Shown here: piece by piece, positions 8,688 to 17,746 of the stretch | Numbering within the stretch: position 1 is the stretch's first letter | Layout of the letters: every line of letters begins with the position of its first letter | Source of the DNA: Dyella_B sp035503745 | GTDB lineage: Bacteria; Pseudomonadota; Gammaproteobacteria; Xanthomonadales; Rhodanobacteraceae | DNA length: 64,000 nt | Direction of reading: 5' to 3' | Assembly (NCBI RefSeq): GCF_035503745.1 | Contig: NZ_DATJTC010000025.1 | Span: 62,001-126,000 of the forward strand | Made by a program: the position numbers and the translations under genes | Notes under the pieces: generated by a model | What the model saw: only the letters and a program-made list of their open reading frames with translations | The model's database searches: none | What the model was told of the DNA's origin: nothing

Positions 8688-9171
8688 TAGGTGGGTCAGA
8701 GGTCGGGAGCGAAGGGTTTTCCAAGCTTCAATGTCATTGAATAGCGATCTTCGTCAGGATGTCCCACGCGCGGTAAGCAGCGTATGTATCAGTGATGCCT
8801 GAAGCGCGTCGCCCGGCTGCCGATACGTCGTCGCAGCATCGCAGCGTTGGACCGCAGCGCGTGTGGGCGGCCTGTCTTCCATGTGGGGATTCTTCGACTT
8901 TTGCAGGTTGCGCCAATAATCCACGCAGTCCTGTGGGTTTACGTTGGATTTTTTGGCCAGCACATACGGCATTGACGGTTGTTGCGCAGCGATATCGGAT
9001 CACATCCATGTGCGGGACCGCCGATGCCATGTCCGGGATCGGCGAAAAGTGTCTCGTTCTCGCGCGGTGCCGTTGGCTGCCGGACCGTAGGTAGATACCT
9101 GCATGCGGCGTCATTCGCCGCACCGTGAGAATTGCGCGATAATCGCCCATTACGTCCCATGACGCATAAAT
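8688..9171 (+). other. 484-base intergenic region, possible gene remnant on the minus strand
   Basis: No convincing intact gene. On the minus strand, one frame (8972 down to 8754) reads AKKSNVNPQDCVDYWRNLQ and then degenerates. A neighbouring frame (ending at 8734) gives a plausible protein end (ITDTYAAYRAWDILTKIAIQ). The two together could be a small gene broken by a frameshift, but I recognise no family. The right end should contain the queA promoter. Confidence 0.3.
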
Positions 9172-10203
9172 TTGAAAAAGTCTGATTTCAACTTCGATCT
9201 GCCGCCCGAGCTGATCGCCCAGGCGCCGCTGGCCGAGCGCAGCGCCAGTCGTCTGCTGTTGCTCGACGTGCCTGCGCGCACCTGGCGCGATCGCATGTTC
9301 CGCGAATTGCCTTTGCTGCTGCGCAAGGGCGATCTGCTGGTGTTCAACGACACGCGCGTGTTGCCGGCGCGCTTGTATGGGCGCAAGCCGAGCGGCGGCG
9401 CGGTGGAAATCCTGATCGAACGCGTGACGGGCGCGCATGAGGCGACCGTGCAGTTAGGGGTGAGCAAGACGCCGCGCGTGGGTACGGCCATCGTCCTTGC
9501 CGATGGCAGCCATGCCACGGTGCTTGGGCGCGACGAGGGCTTTTTTCATCTGCGCTTCGAATCGCCCGAGCCGCTTGAGCGCCTGTTGCTGCGCCTGGGC
9601 GAGATGCCGCTGCCGCCGTATATCTCGCGGCATGCCGATGCCAGCGATCTTGAGCGCTACCAGACGGTGTACGCGCGCGAGCCCGGCGCGGTGGCGGCGC
9701 CGACCGCCGGACTGCATTTCGACGACGGTCTGCTGGCGCAAATGCGCGAGCAAGGTGTGGATTTCGGCTACGTCACCCTGCATGTCGGCGCGGGTACGTT
9801 CCAGCCGGTGCGGGTGGAAGATCTGTCGCACCATCGCATGCATCGGGAGTGGTTGAACGTCGGCGCGGGGCTGGTCGATCAGATTCACCGCACGCGCCGC
9901 GCCGGGGGACGCGTGATCGCCGTGGGTACCACGGTGGTGCGCGCGCTGGAAAGCGCCACGGTGGATGGCGTGCTGCGTCCGTTCGCGGGCGAGACGCAGA
10001 TCTTCATTTTTCCCGGCTACCACATCACCAGCGTCGATGGGTTGATTACCAACTTCCATCTGCCGCAGTCGACCCTGCTGATGCTGGTATCGGCGCTGGC
10101 GGGGCGGGACTTCATGCTGGGGGCATATGCGCACGCTGTGAAGGAGCGCTACCGATTTTTCTCCTACGGGGATGCGATGCTGATCCTGCCCCACGGGCCC
10201 TGA
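9172..10203 (+). CDS. queA: tRNA preQ1(34) S-adenosylmethionine ribosyltransferase-isomerase
   Basis: QueA transfers the ribosyl part of S-adenosylmethionine to preQ1 in tRNA, giving epoxyqueuosine at the wobble base. The 343-residue product carries the family blocks LLVFNDTRVLPARL, PGAVAAPTAGLHFD, TLHVGAGTFQPVR, THE-like IAVGTTVVRALES and NFHLPQSTLLMLVSA. It starts with TTG at 9172: no ATG is available in frame, and the resulting N-terminus (MKKSDFNFDLPPELIAQ) aligns with known QueA starts. It is followed after 59 bases by tgt, the previous enzyme of the same pathway. Confidence 0.96.
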   Translation: MKKSDFNFDLPPELIAQAPLAERSASRLLLLDVPARTWRDRMFRELPLLLRKGDLLVFNDTRVLPARLYGRKPSGGAVEILIERVTGAHEATVQLGVSKTPRVGTAIVLADGSHATVLGRDEGFFHLRFESPEPLERLLLRLGEMPLPPYISRHADASDLERYQTVYAREPGAVAAPTAGLHFDDGLLAQMREQGVDFGYVTLHVGAGTFQPVRVEDLSHHRMHREWLNVGAGLVDQIHRTRRAGGRVIAVGTTVVRALESATVDGVLRPFAGETQIFIFPGYHITSVDGLITNFHLPQSTLLMLVSALAGRDFMLGAYAHAVKERYRFFSYGDAMLILPHGP

Positions 10204-10262
10204 CGCGGTCCGGCTGTTGCGCTTTCAGAGCGAAAAAGCCGCGGACACGCGATAATGGGTCA

Positions 10263-11384
10263 ATGACTGCCATGCATTTCGATCTTCTCGCCACCGACGG
10301 CGCGGCGCGCCGCGGACGTCTCACTTTCGACCGCGGTACGGTGGAAACGCCGGCATTCATGCCGGTGGGCACCTATGGCTCGGTCAAAGCCATGACGCCG
10401 CGCGACCTGGTGGATGTGGGTGCCGAAATCATCCTGGGCAACACCTTCCACCTGTTTTTGCGGCCGGGCCTGGATGTCGTAGGGGCGTTCGGCGGCCTGC
10501 ATAAGTTCATTGGCTGGAAGGCGCCGATCCTTACCGATTCGGGCGGTTTCCAGGTGTTCTCGCTGGCCCACAAGCGCAAGATCACCGAGCAGGGCGTCAC
10601 GTTTGCCTCGCCGGTGGATGGCTCCAAAGTGTTCCTCTCGCCGGAGGAATCGATGCGCATCCAGACCGTGCTGGATGCGGACATCGCGATGATCTTCGAC
10701 GAATGCACGCCGTATCCGGCGAGCGAACGTGTCGCCGCCGAATCGATGGAGCTGAGCTTGCGCTGGGCCGAGCGTTCGCGCCGCGCCTTCGACGAGTTGA
10801 AAAATCCCAATGCGCTCTTTGGCATCGTGCAGGGCAGCGTGTATGAACATCTGCGTCGGCGCTCGGCCGAAGGGCTGATGCAGATAGGCTTCGACGGTTA
10901 CGCGGTGGGCGGCCTGGCAGTGGGCGAGCCGGAGGCCGAGCGCAACCACACGCTGGAGTTGACCGTGCCGCTGCTGCCCCCGGACCGCCCGCGCTATCTG
11001 ATGGGGGTGGGGCGCCCGGAAGACATCGTGGAAGCGGTACGGCGCGGCATCGACATGTTCGATTGCGTCATGCCTACACGCAACGCGCGCAATGGCTTCC
11101 TGTTCACCGACGAAGGCACGTTGCGCATCCGCAATGCCAAGTTCGCCAACGATACGCGGGTGATCGAGGAGGGCTGCGACTGCTACGCCTGCAGCCAAGG
11201 CTTCAGCCGCGCCTACCTTCGCCACCTGGACCGCTGCAACGAGATCCTGGGCAGCCAGCTGGCCACCATCCACAACCTGCGCCATTACCAGCGCCTGATG
11301 GCGGGCCTGCGCGGGGCGATCGCCGCCGCCTCGCTGGACGATTTCGTGAACGGGTTCTACGCACGCCGCCGCCCCGCCCAATAG
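10263..11384 (+). CDS. tgt: Queuine/preQ1 tRNA-guanine transglycosylase
   Basis: Tgt exchanges guanine-34 of GUN-anticodon tRNAs for preQ1. The 373-residue protein has the substrate loop ILTDSGGFQVFS with the general-acid Asp, and the nucleophile region GIDMFDCVMPTRNARNG. A zinc site, Cys-x-Cys-x2-Cys (CDCYAC) with a following histidine (HLDRCNEI), is also seen. The ATG at 10263 is used; an in-frame ATG at 10272 (MHFDLL) is also possible and closer to the E. coli start. The frame upstream is open but overlaps queA and is not coding. It belongs to the conserved queA-tgt-yajC-secD-secF group. Confidence 0.97.
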   Translation: MTAMHFDLLATDGAARRGRLTFDRGTVETPAFMPVGTYGSVKAMTPRDLVDVGAEIILGNTFHLFLRPGLDVVGAFGGLHKFIGWKAPILTDSGGFQVFSLAHKRKITEQGVTFASPVDGSKVFLSPEESMRIQTVLDADIAMIFDECTPYPASERVAAESMELSLRWAERSRRAFDELKNPNALFGIVQGSVYEHLRRRSAEGLMQIGFDGYAVGGLAVGEPEAERNHTLELTVPLLPPDRPRYLMGVGRPEDIVEAVRRGIDMFDCVMPTRNARNGFLFTDEGTLRIRNAKFANDTRVIEEGCDCYACSQGFSRAYLRHLDRCNEILGSQLATIHNLRHYQRLMAGLRGAIAAASLDDFVNGFYARRRPAQ

Positions 11385-11523
11385 CCTTTCGTCCCTATTG
11401 CGGGGGCGGCTTGCCGCTTGCGGGGGCAGGGGGCGGCGAACTTTTGGCCTGTTTCGCGGACAAACCGAAAATCTTGCGGCTTGAGCGCCCCTTTCCGCAG
11501 GCCCCTCCTTATGGGGTGGGGGT

Positions 11524-11553
11524 AAACGCAAAAAGCCGTACTCATGGCATAAT
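11524..11553 (+). promoter_or_regulatory. Possible promoter for yajC-secDF
   Basis: In the 235-base gap between tgt and yajC there is a CATAAT hexamer (11548-11553), about 67 bases before the yajC start, following an A-rich patch. No good -35 element is visible at the right distance, so this is only a candidate. Confidence 0.3.
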
Positions 11554-11619
11554 CCAGGGTCTTTTTATCGGGTGCGCGGCGAAAACTCCTGCTGCGGCCA
11601 TAACTTGCGGGACGAACCA

Positions 11620-11949
11620 ATGACTTTACCGACCACTTTCGTGCTGGCGCAGGCGGCACCGGGTGCCGCCAGCAGCGGCCTTTCCATGATCCTGCTCATG
11701 GTGGCGCTGTTTGGCGTGATGTACTTCATGACGATCCGGCCGCAGATGAAGCGGCAGAAGGAGCACCGCCAGATGGTGGCGGGCCTGGCCAAGGGCGACG
11801 AAGTGGTCAGCAACGGCGGTATCGCCGGGCGCGTGGACGACGTGGGCGAGACCTTCATCACGGTGGAGATCGCGCCGAACGTAAAGATCAAGCTGCAGAA
11901 AAGCGCGGTCCAGCAGGTGCTGCCGAAAGGCACGCTGAAGTCGTCCTGA
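11620..11949 (+). CDS. yajC: Preprotein translocase subunit YajC
   Basis: A 109-residue single-pass inner membrane protein. The hydrophobic segment is near residues 20-42 (SMILLMVALFGVMYFMTI), followed by the characteristic RPQMKRQKEH basic stretch and a small cytoplasmic domain with the KGDEVVSNGGIAGRV motif. YajC associates with SecDF and SecYEG; its precise role is minor. I start at the ATG at 11620 because the 16 residues encoded upstream are not part of the family. secD follows after 75 bases. Confidence 0.95.
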   Translation: MTLPTTFVLAQAAPGAASSGLSMILLMVALFGVMYFMTIRPQMKRQKEHRQMVAGLAKGDEVVSNGGIAGRVDDVGETFITVEIAPNVKIKLQKSAVQQVLPKGTLKSS

Positions 11950-12024
11950 CCGTTCCGCCATGCGGTGCGGTCTTCCTTCGATTAATTCACGCGATCCCGC
12001 GGCCTGGCGCTGCGGTTATTACGG

Positions 12025-13926
12025 ATGCAAGGCATGAGTGATTTTCCCCGCTGGAGATATTACCTGGTCGCCATCGTGCTGGTGATCGGCACTCTGTATG
12101 CGTTGCCCAATCTGTACCTGCCCAAGCCGGCGGTGCAGGTGTCGGCCAGCCACACTGCGCCGGTCGATCAGGCCTTGCGGCAGAAGATCGCCTCGGCGCT
12201 GCAGGCGGCCAAGATCCCGTACCTGGACGAGAGCATCAAGCACGACAAGAGCGGCGGCGACCTGGTGCTGATCGGCTTCGCCAATGGCGACCAGCAGAAG
12301 AATGCCGCCGATACGCTGCGTCCGCTGCTGGGTGACGACTACACCGTCGCCTACAACCTGCAATCGACCGTGCCGGCCTGGCTCAGCGCCATCGGCGGCC
12401 GCTCCATGCCGCTGGGCCTGGACCTGCAGGGCGGCGTGCGCTTCCTGATGGCGGTCGACCAGAACGACGTCATCGACAAACAGGAAACGCGCTACACGCA
12501 AGACATTGCCGCGTGGCTGAAAGAGAAGAAAATTCCGTTCATTTCGGTGGCCCGCAATGCCACCCGCGGCCAGGGCGTGGTCGTGGTGCTGGGTTCGGCC
12601 GCCGACCGCTCCGCCGCCAGCGACGCCATCGCCACCGAGTACACCGATCTCAATGTCACCGACGGCACCCATACCGGCGACCGCTACCTGCTCAACGCGG
12701 TGATCAAGCCGGACAAGCTGCGTGACCTGGCCAAGGCCGCGATCACTCAGAACCTTGCCACGCTGAGCAACCGCATCAATGCGCTGGGCGTGTCCGAGCC
12801 GGTGATCCAGGCACAGGGCGAAGACCACATCTCGGTGGAGCTTGCCGGTGTACAAGATCCGGCCGAGGCGAAGAAGGTGATCGGTGCCACCGCCACGCTG
12901 GAATACGTGGCGGGCCTGGGCGACGGCCGCGATCCGGCCGTGCAGGATGCGGTGAAGACCGGCAACATCCCACCCGACGCGCACCTGTATTACGGCACGC
13001 ATGGTGAGCCATACCTGGTGAGCAAAACACCCATCGCCACCGGCGACGAGCTGATCGACGCCGCCTCGGGCAACGACCAGCAGACCGGTTCGCCGATGGT
13101 CAGCGTCACGCTCAATTCGGCTGGCGCCGCCAAGATGCTCGACTTCACCCGCGACAACGTCGGCAAGCCGATGGCGGTGGTCTACATCGAGCGCTCCACC
13201 GACACCAAGATGGTCGACGGCAAGGAAGTACGTACGCCCAAGACCACCTACCAGGTGATCAACTACGCCACCATCCAGGGCGTCTTCAGCAACAAGTTCC
13301 AGACCACCGGCCTTGAAAGTTCCAAGGCGGCCTCGGAGCTGGCACTGATGCTCAAGGGCGGTTCGCTGGCGGCGTCGATGGACATCGTCTCCGAAGGCGT
13401 GATCGGTCCGAGCCTGGGCCAGGACAACATCGACAAAGGTCTGAAGGCCGTGCTGCTGGGCCTGGGCCTGGTGCTGGTGGCCGCGGCGATCTACTACAAG
13501 CTGTTTGGCCTGGTGGCCGACGTGGCGCTGTTCTTCAACCTGGTGATCCTGGTGGCGGTGATGTCGGCCATCGGCGTTACGCTCACCATGCCTGGCATTG
13601 CCGGTATCGTGCTGACGCTGGGCATGGCGATCGACGCCAACGTGCTGATCTGCGAACGCGTGCGCGAGGAACTGCGCAACGGCTCCACGCCGCTGGCGGC
13701 GATCCGCGCCGGCTACGAGAAGGCGTGGGCGACGATTCTCGACGCCAACGTCACCCACCTTATCGCCGCATTGGCGCTGACCACGATGGGCTCGGGCCCG
13801 ATCAAGGGCTTCGGCGTGACGCTGCTGATCGGTATCCTGACCTCGATGTTCACCTCGGTCACGGTCACGCATGCCATCACCGCGTTGATCCACGGTGGCC
13901 GCAAGCTGAAAACGCTGTCGGTGTAA
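12025..13926 (+). CDS. secD: Protein translocase subunit SecD
   Basis: The 633-residue SecD uses the proton gradient to pull translocating proteins out on the periplasmic side. It has an N-terminal membrane helix (residues 10-28), the large periplasmic P1 domain that begins after the GLDLQGGVRFLM motif, and five more helices in the last 180 residues. Those include SLGQDNIDKG, the GIAGIVLTLGMAIDANVLI signature and GSGPIKGFGVTLLIGI. The start is either the ATG at 12025 or the one at 12034. It is followed after 27 bases by secF. Confidence 0.97.
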   Translation: MQGMSDFPRWRYYLVAIVLVIGTLYALPNLYLPKPAVQVSASHTAPVDQALRQKIASALQAAKIPYLDESIKHDKSGGDLVLIGFANGDQQKNAADTLRPLLGDDYTVAYNLQSTVPAWLSAIGGRSMPLGLDLQGGVRFLMAVDQNDVIDKQETRYTQDIAAWLKEKKIPFISVARNATRGQGVVVVLGSAADRSAASDAIATEYTDLNVTDGTHTGDRYLLNAVIKPDKLRDLAKAAITQNLATLSNRINALGVSEPVIQAQGEDHISVELAGVQDPAEAKKVIGATATLEYVAGLGDGRDPAVQDAVKTGNIPPDAHLYYGTHGEPYLVSKTPIATGDELIDAASGNDQQTGSPMVSVTLNSAGAAKMLDFTRDNVGKPMAVVYIERSTDTKMVDGKEVRTPKTTYQVINYATIQGVFSNKFQTTGLESSKAASELALMLKGGSLAASMDIVSEGVIGPSLGQDNIDKGLKAVLLGLGLVLVAAAIYYKLFGLVADVALFFNLVILVAVMSAIGVTLTMPGIAGIVLTLGMAIDANVLICERVREELRNGSTPLAAIRAGYEKAWATILDANVTHLIAALALTTMGSGPIKGFGVTLLIGILTSMFTSVTVTHAITALIHGGRKLKTLSV

Positions 13927-13953
13927 GACCCTATTCGGGCTCTGAGGGAATTC

Positions 13954-14916
13954 ATGGAAATTTTCAATCACAACAGCAATATCCACTTCCTGCGCATCCG
14001 CACGTTCACGGTTGGCATTGCCGTCGTGCTGATGCTGGTCTCGATCGGGCTGCTGGCAACGCGCGGCCTTAACTACGGCCTGGATTTCACCGGCGGCGTC
14101 AGCGTCGATGTGACCTATGACAAGCCCGTGGTGGTGGAAGAGGTGCGCAGCGCGCTCGACAAGGGCGGCATCGTCAACGCCATCGTGCAGAGCGTGGGCG
14201 GTACGCGCCAGGTGTCGATCCGCTTCCAGCCCAAGGACGACACGCACTACACCGATCAAGGCAAGTCGCCCAACCTGGACCTGATCGCCGCCGACGTCTC
14301 CAAGGCGCTGCAGGCGCCGCGCCCGGACGCCAAGATCGCCGGGCGCAGCTACGTTGGTCCGCAGGTAGGCGAACAGCTGCGCAGCGACGGTGTCACCGCC
14401 GCGATCTTCGTGATCATCGGCATCGGCATCTATCTCTGGATCCGCTTCGAACGCCGTTTCGCCATTGCCGCCTTGGCCACCGAAGTGCACGACGTGCTGG
14501 TGACGCTGGGCGTGATCTCGCTGGTGCAGCGCGAATTCGACCTTACCGTGCTTGCCTCGGTGCTGGCGGTGATCGGCTACTCGATCAACGACAAGGTGGT
14601 GGTGTTTGACCGTATCCGCGAACTGTTTCGTTCCTCGCGCAAGGCCGATCCGGAAGAAGTGCTCAATCGCTCGATCAACAGCACGTTGTCGCGAACCATC
14701 ATCACGTCGTTGTTTACCAGCATTGCGATGGCGGCTCTGTATTTCTTCGGCGGTCCCACGGTGCACGGTTTCGCAATCACGATGCTGATCGGCATCCTGG
14801 TCGGTACCTTGTCCTCGATCTTCGTGGCCAGCCCGATCCTGCTGTGGCTGGGCGTGTCGAAGAAAGACCTGATGCCGGTGACGCGCGAGAATCCGGAGCT
14901 GGCGCGCCGTCCCTGA
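13954..14916 (+). CDS. secF: Protein translocase subunit SecF
   Basis: The 320-residue SecF partners SecD in the proton-driven translocation complex. A membrane helix at residues 17-37 is followed by the LDFTGGVSVDV motif and the periplasmic domain. Five helices then carry the family signature of SVLAVIGYSINDKVVVFDRIRE and NSTLSRTIITS. The ribosome site GAGGGA lies 5 bases before the ATG. A strong terminator follows 26 bases after the stop, closing the yajC-secD-secF unit. Confidence 0.97.
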   Translation: MEIFNHNSNIHFLRIRTFTVGIAVVLMLVSIGLLATRGLNYGLDFTGGVSVDVTYDKPVVVEEVRSALDKGGIVNAIVQSVGGTRQVSIRFQPKDDTHYTDQGKSPNLDLIAADVSKALQAPRPDAKIAGRSYVGPQVGEQLRSDGVTAAIFVIIGIGIYLWIRFERRFAIAALATEVHDVLVTLGVISLVQREFDLTVLASVLAVIGYSINDKVVVFDRIRELFRSSRKADPEEVLNRSINSTLSRTIITSLFTSIAMAALYFFGGPTVHGFAITMLIGILVGTLSSIFVASPILLWLGVSKKDLMPVTRENPELARRP

Positions 14917-14942
14917 TCGCCCGCGACATGTGCGTGTCATTA

Positions 14943-14968
14943 ACGGCCCGGTTATCCGGGCCGTTTTT
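14943..14968 (+). terminator. Rho-independent terminator of secF
   Basis: A perfect 9-base-pair stem (ACGGCCCGG with CCGGGCCGT, loop TTAT) runs into a T tract ending at 14968. It lies 27 bases after the secF stop. Confidence 0.9.
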
Positions 14969-15150
14969 ATTTGCGTGTGCGCGGTCACGTTTCATGAACT
15001 TTTGCGCGCCAAATGTGACGCTGCGTGTCACTTACGTGCAGCGAAGGCCATCTTCTCCGGCATTTTCCCGGATGAGCGCGATCCATCCTTAACTTTACCG
15101 ATCGACGGTCGATAAGCGCAAAGAGACGCCGTGTCCCCAATGGAGTTCAC

Positions 15151-16020
15151 ATGCTTGTCCTGATTGGATCCCTGGTCGTGTTGTCTTGCGTGATGGGCGG
15201 TTATCTGCTCTCGCACGGACAGCTTCTTGCGCTATGGCAACCCAATGAGCTGATGATCATCGGCGGCGGTGCCGTGGGTGCGTTCCTTTCGGCCAATTCC
15301 TCAAAGATCGTGAAGGGCGCGCTGAGCAACATCGCGGCCTTGTTCAAGGGCCCCAAATACCGCAAGCAGGATTACGTGGATCTGCTCGCGCTGCTCTATG
15401 ACATCTTCGGCTTCATCCGCAAGCAAGGTTTGATGAGCCTGGAAGCGCATATCGAAGATCCGCAGGCGAGTTCGATTTTCAACGCCTATCCGCGCCTGTT
15501 GAAAGAGCACGAGCTGATCGAATTCATCACCGACTGCCTGCGCCTGATGGTGGGCGGCAACATGAATCCGCACGAGCTGGAGCAATTGCTGGAGGTGGAG
15601 TTGGAATCCCACCAGCACGAAGCGGAGGCACCGGCCTTGGCGGTGGTGAAAACGGCCGATGCCTTGCCCGGCTTCGGCATCGTGGCCGCCGTGCTCGGCA
15701 TCGTCACCACCATGTCGCAGCTCGGTGGCGACACGTCGCAGATCGGCGAACACATCGCCGGTGCGCTGGTGGGCACCTTTCTGGGCATCCTGCTTTGCTA
15801 CGGTTTCGTCGGGCCGCTGGGCGCGGCGATGGAAAATCGCGTGCATGAAGATGGCAAGGCGTTCGAGTGCGTCAAGGTTGCCCTGCTGGCGAGCCTGCGC
15901 GGCTATAACCCGAAGGTGTCGGTGGAGTTCGCGCGCAAGACGCTGTCGCCGCATACCCGGCCGAATTTCCAGGATTTCGAAGAACACCTCAAGGGCGCGC
16001 GCGCGGGAGCTTCGGCGTGA
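15151..16020 (+). CDS. motA: Flagellar motor stator protein MotA
   Basis: A 289-residue proton-channel subunit of the flagellar stator, with four membrane segments (about 3-22, 33-51, 170-190 and 202-223). The cytoplasmic loop has the enteric MotA hallmark CLRLMVGGNMNPHELEQLLE, which contains the Arg and Glu that contact FliG. The LPGFGIVAAVLGIV segment has the conserved channel proline. It closely follows the E. coli-like MotA subfamily rather than the PomA one. Its stop overlaps the motB start (GTGA). No other flagellar genes are in the window. Confidence 0.95.
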   Translation: MLVLIGSLVVLSCVMGGYLLSHGQLLALWQPNELMIIGGGAVGAFLSANSSKIVKGALSNIAALFKGPKYRKQDYVDLLALLYDIFGFIRKQGLMSLEAHIEDPQASSIFNAYPRLLKEHELIEFITDCLRLMVGGNMNPHELEQLLEVELESHQHEAEAPALAVVKTADALPGFGIVAAVLGIVTTMSQLGGDTSQIGEHIAGALVGTFLGILLCYGFVGPLGAAMENRVHEDGKAFECVKVALLASLRGYNPKVSVEFARKTLSPHTRPNFQDFEEHLKGARAGASA

Positions 16021-17030
16021 ACGAGCATGGCGGCGACCCGCTGATCGTGGTTCGCCGTGGACGCCGCAAGCGTCACAGCCATCACGGCGGCGCATGGAAG
16101 GTGGCTTACGCCGACTTCGTAACGGCGATGATGGCGTTCTTCCTGGTGATGTGGCTGATCGGCGTGGGCAATAAGCAGCAGCGCGCGGCGATTGCCGAAT
16201 ACTTCAAGAATCCGAGCATGACGCCGGGCACGGCCACGATGGCGCCGCCGGGCAAGGTAGGCCCCGGCGGCGCCAGCGACAGCGCGATCCGGCTCGGCGG
16301 CGCGCTGGACATGCCGCATGGCCCCGGCAAGGACCGGCGTGCATCGCGCTCGCCCGCCACGCCCGCCGAAGTGGAAAAGCTGGCGCGCGAGCAGGAAAAG
16401 CAGCGCCTGGAAAACCTGATGAAGCAATTGCACGCCGCCATTGAAAAGAGTCAGGCGCTGGAGCCGTTCAAGGATCAATTGCTGCTAGACATCACGCCCG
16501 AAGGCCTGCGCATCCAGATCGTGGACAAGCAGAACCGCCCGATGTTCGACACCGGCAGCGCCATGCTCAAACCCTACACCGTGGAGATCTTGCACGAGCT
16601 GGCCGGCTTCATTAACCAGGCACCGAACAAGATCAGCATTTCCGGGCACACCGACGATGCGCCGTACGTGGGCGAGGCCGGCTACAGCAACTGGGAACTG
16701 TCGGCCGATCGCGCCAATGCTGCGCGTCGCGCCTTGCTGGGCGGCGGCTTAGTGCAGGACAAGATCGCGCGCATAGTGGGGCTTTCCGATTCGGTGCCGT
16801 TCGACAAGAGCGATCCCAGCGCTCCGATCAATCGCCGCATCAGCATCATCATGATGACTAAGCAGGCGCAGGATGCGGCGATGTCGCAGGAGGAGGCTTC
16901 CAGCACGCCGGCAACGCAGGATGCATCGGTGGCGGCAGCGCCGGCACCCGCGGCAGCGCCGCGTACGCTGCCGGGCGTGGCGACGGTGACCGCCGTGCCG
17001 TCTTCGCCGCCGCCTTCAGGTGCGCCCTGA
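16017..17030 (+). CDS. motB: Flagellar motor stator protein MotB
   Basis: A 337-residue stator subunit that anchors MotA to peptidoglycan. The single membrane helix (WKVAYADFVTAMMAFFLVMW, residues 27-46) holds the proton-binding Asp33. An OmpA-like domain follows at about 155-275 with the peptidoglycan-binding signature ISGHTDDAPY and NWELSADRANAARRAL. The tail is rich in Ala and Pro. It starts with GTG at 16017, overlapping the motA stop, and no upstream ATG is possible. It ends 20 bases before the convergent murU gene. Confidence 0.95.
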   Translation: MNEHGGDPLIVVRRGRRKRHSHHGGAWKVAYADFVTAMMAFFLVMWLIGVGNKQQRAAIAEYFKNPSMTPGTATMAPPGKVGPGGASDSAIRLGGALDMPHGPGKDRRASRSPATPAEVEKLAREQEKQRLENLMKQLHAAIEKSQALEPFKDQLLLDITPEGLRIQIVDKQNRPMFDTGSAMLKPYTVEILHELAGFINQAPNKISISGHTDDAPYVGEAGYSNWELSADRANAARRALLGGGLVQDKIARIVGLSDSVPFDKSDPSAPINRRISIIMMTKQAQDAAMSQEEASSTPATQDASVAAAPAPAAAPRTLPGVATVTAVPSSPPPSGAP

Positions 17031-17050
17031 CACGGCGCAGGGTGCGGGCG

Positions 17051-17746
17051 TCAATCGTTCTGCAGTGAGGCCAGGCGTTCGGGTGTGCCCACATCCGTCC
17101 AGATGCCGGCATGCCGCTGGCCGCCGACCTTTCCATGCGCGATCGCGTGATCCAGCAATGGCCTGAGCTTGAAGCGCGGCGGTTTGCGCGCGTCTGCCTC
17201 GTTGTTGACGACCAGCGATGCCCAGTTATCCAGCAGCTCGCGGCGGAACACGCCGATGCCGCTGTAGGTGAGCTTGGGCTCGCCATCGGATGTGAGCCAT
17301 CCCCGATCGTCAAGGGCGAAATCGCCGGCGGGGTGGTGCGCGGGATTGTCCACCAACAGCAGATGCGCAAGGCCTTTGGGCTCGGTCGGCAGTTTGCGCA
17401 AATCCGCGTCGGTCCAGACATCGCCGCTGATCGCCAGGAACGGCTCCGGCCCCAGCAGCGGCAGCGCGTTGAGCATGCCTCCACCGGTTTCCAGCGGAAC
17501 CGGGCCTTCATAGGCGTAGCGGATGCGCAGGCCCCAGCGCGAACCATCGCCCAGCACATCGGGAAATTGTTCGGCCAGGTGCGAGGTGTTGATCACCACG
17601 TAACGCACGTCCATCGCCGCCAGCTTTTCCAGATGCCACACGATGAGCGGCTTGCCGCGTACGGGCAGCAGCGGTTTGGGCGTGCGGTCGGTGAGCGGCC
17701 GCATGCGCTCGCCCAGGCCCGCCGCGAAAATCAGGGCGTGTCTCAT
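17051..17746 (-). CDS. murU: N-acetylmuramate alpha-1-phosphate uridylyltransferase
   Basis: A 231-residue nucleotidyltransferase with the signature AAGLGERMRPLTDRTPKPLLPV at the N-terminus, the metal-binding ISGDVWTD and the ETGGGMLNALP segment. MurU converts MurNAc-1-phosphate to UDP-MurNAc in the recycling route that bypasses de novo UDP-MurNAc synthesis. The assignment rests on the tight pairing with the AmgK-like kinase upstream, whose stop overlaps this ATG by four bases. A generic sugar-phosphate nucleotidyltransferase would otherwise be the safe name. Confidence 0.88.
   Translation of the reverse strand: MRHALIFAAGLGERMRPLTDRTPKPLLPVRGKPLIVWHLEKLAAMDVRYVVINTSHLAEQFPDVLGDGSRWGLRIRYAYEGPVPLETGGGMLNALPLLGPEPFLAISGDVWTDADLRKLPTEPKGLAHLLLVDNPAHHPAGDFALDDRGWLTSDGEPKLTYSGIGVFRRELLDNWASLVVNNEADARKPPRFKLRPLLDHAIAHGKVGGQRHAGIWTDVGTPERLASLQND

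Noticed and set aside
12019..14988. Open frame of 989 codons on the minus strand across secD and secF
   Set aside because: It lies exactly opposite two certain genes, is full of His, Gln and Arg runs typical of reversed GC-rich codons, and matches no family.
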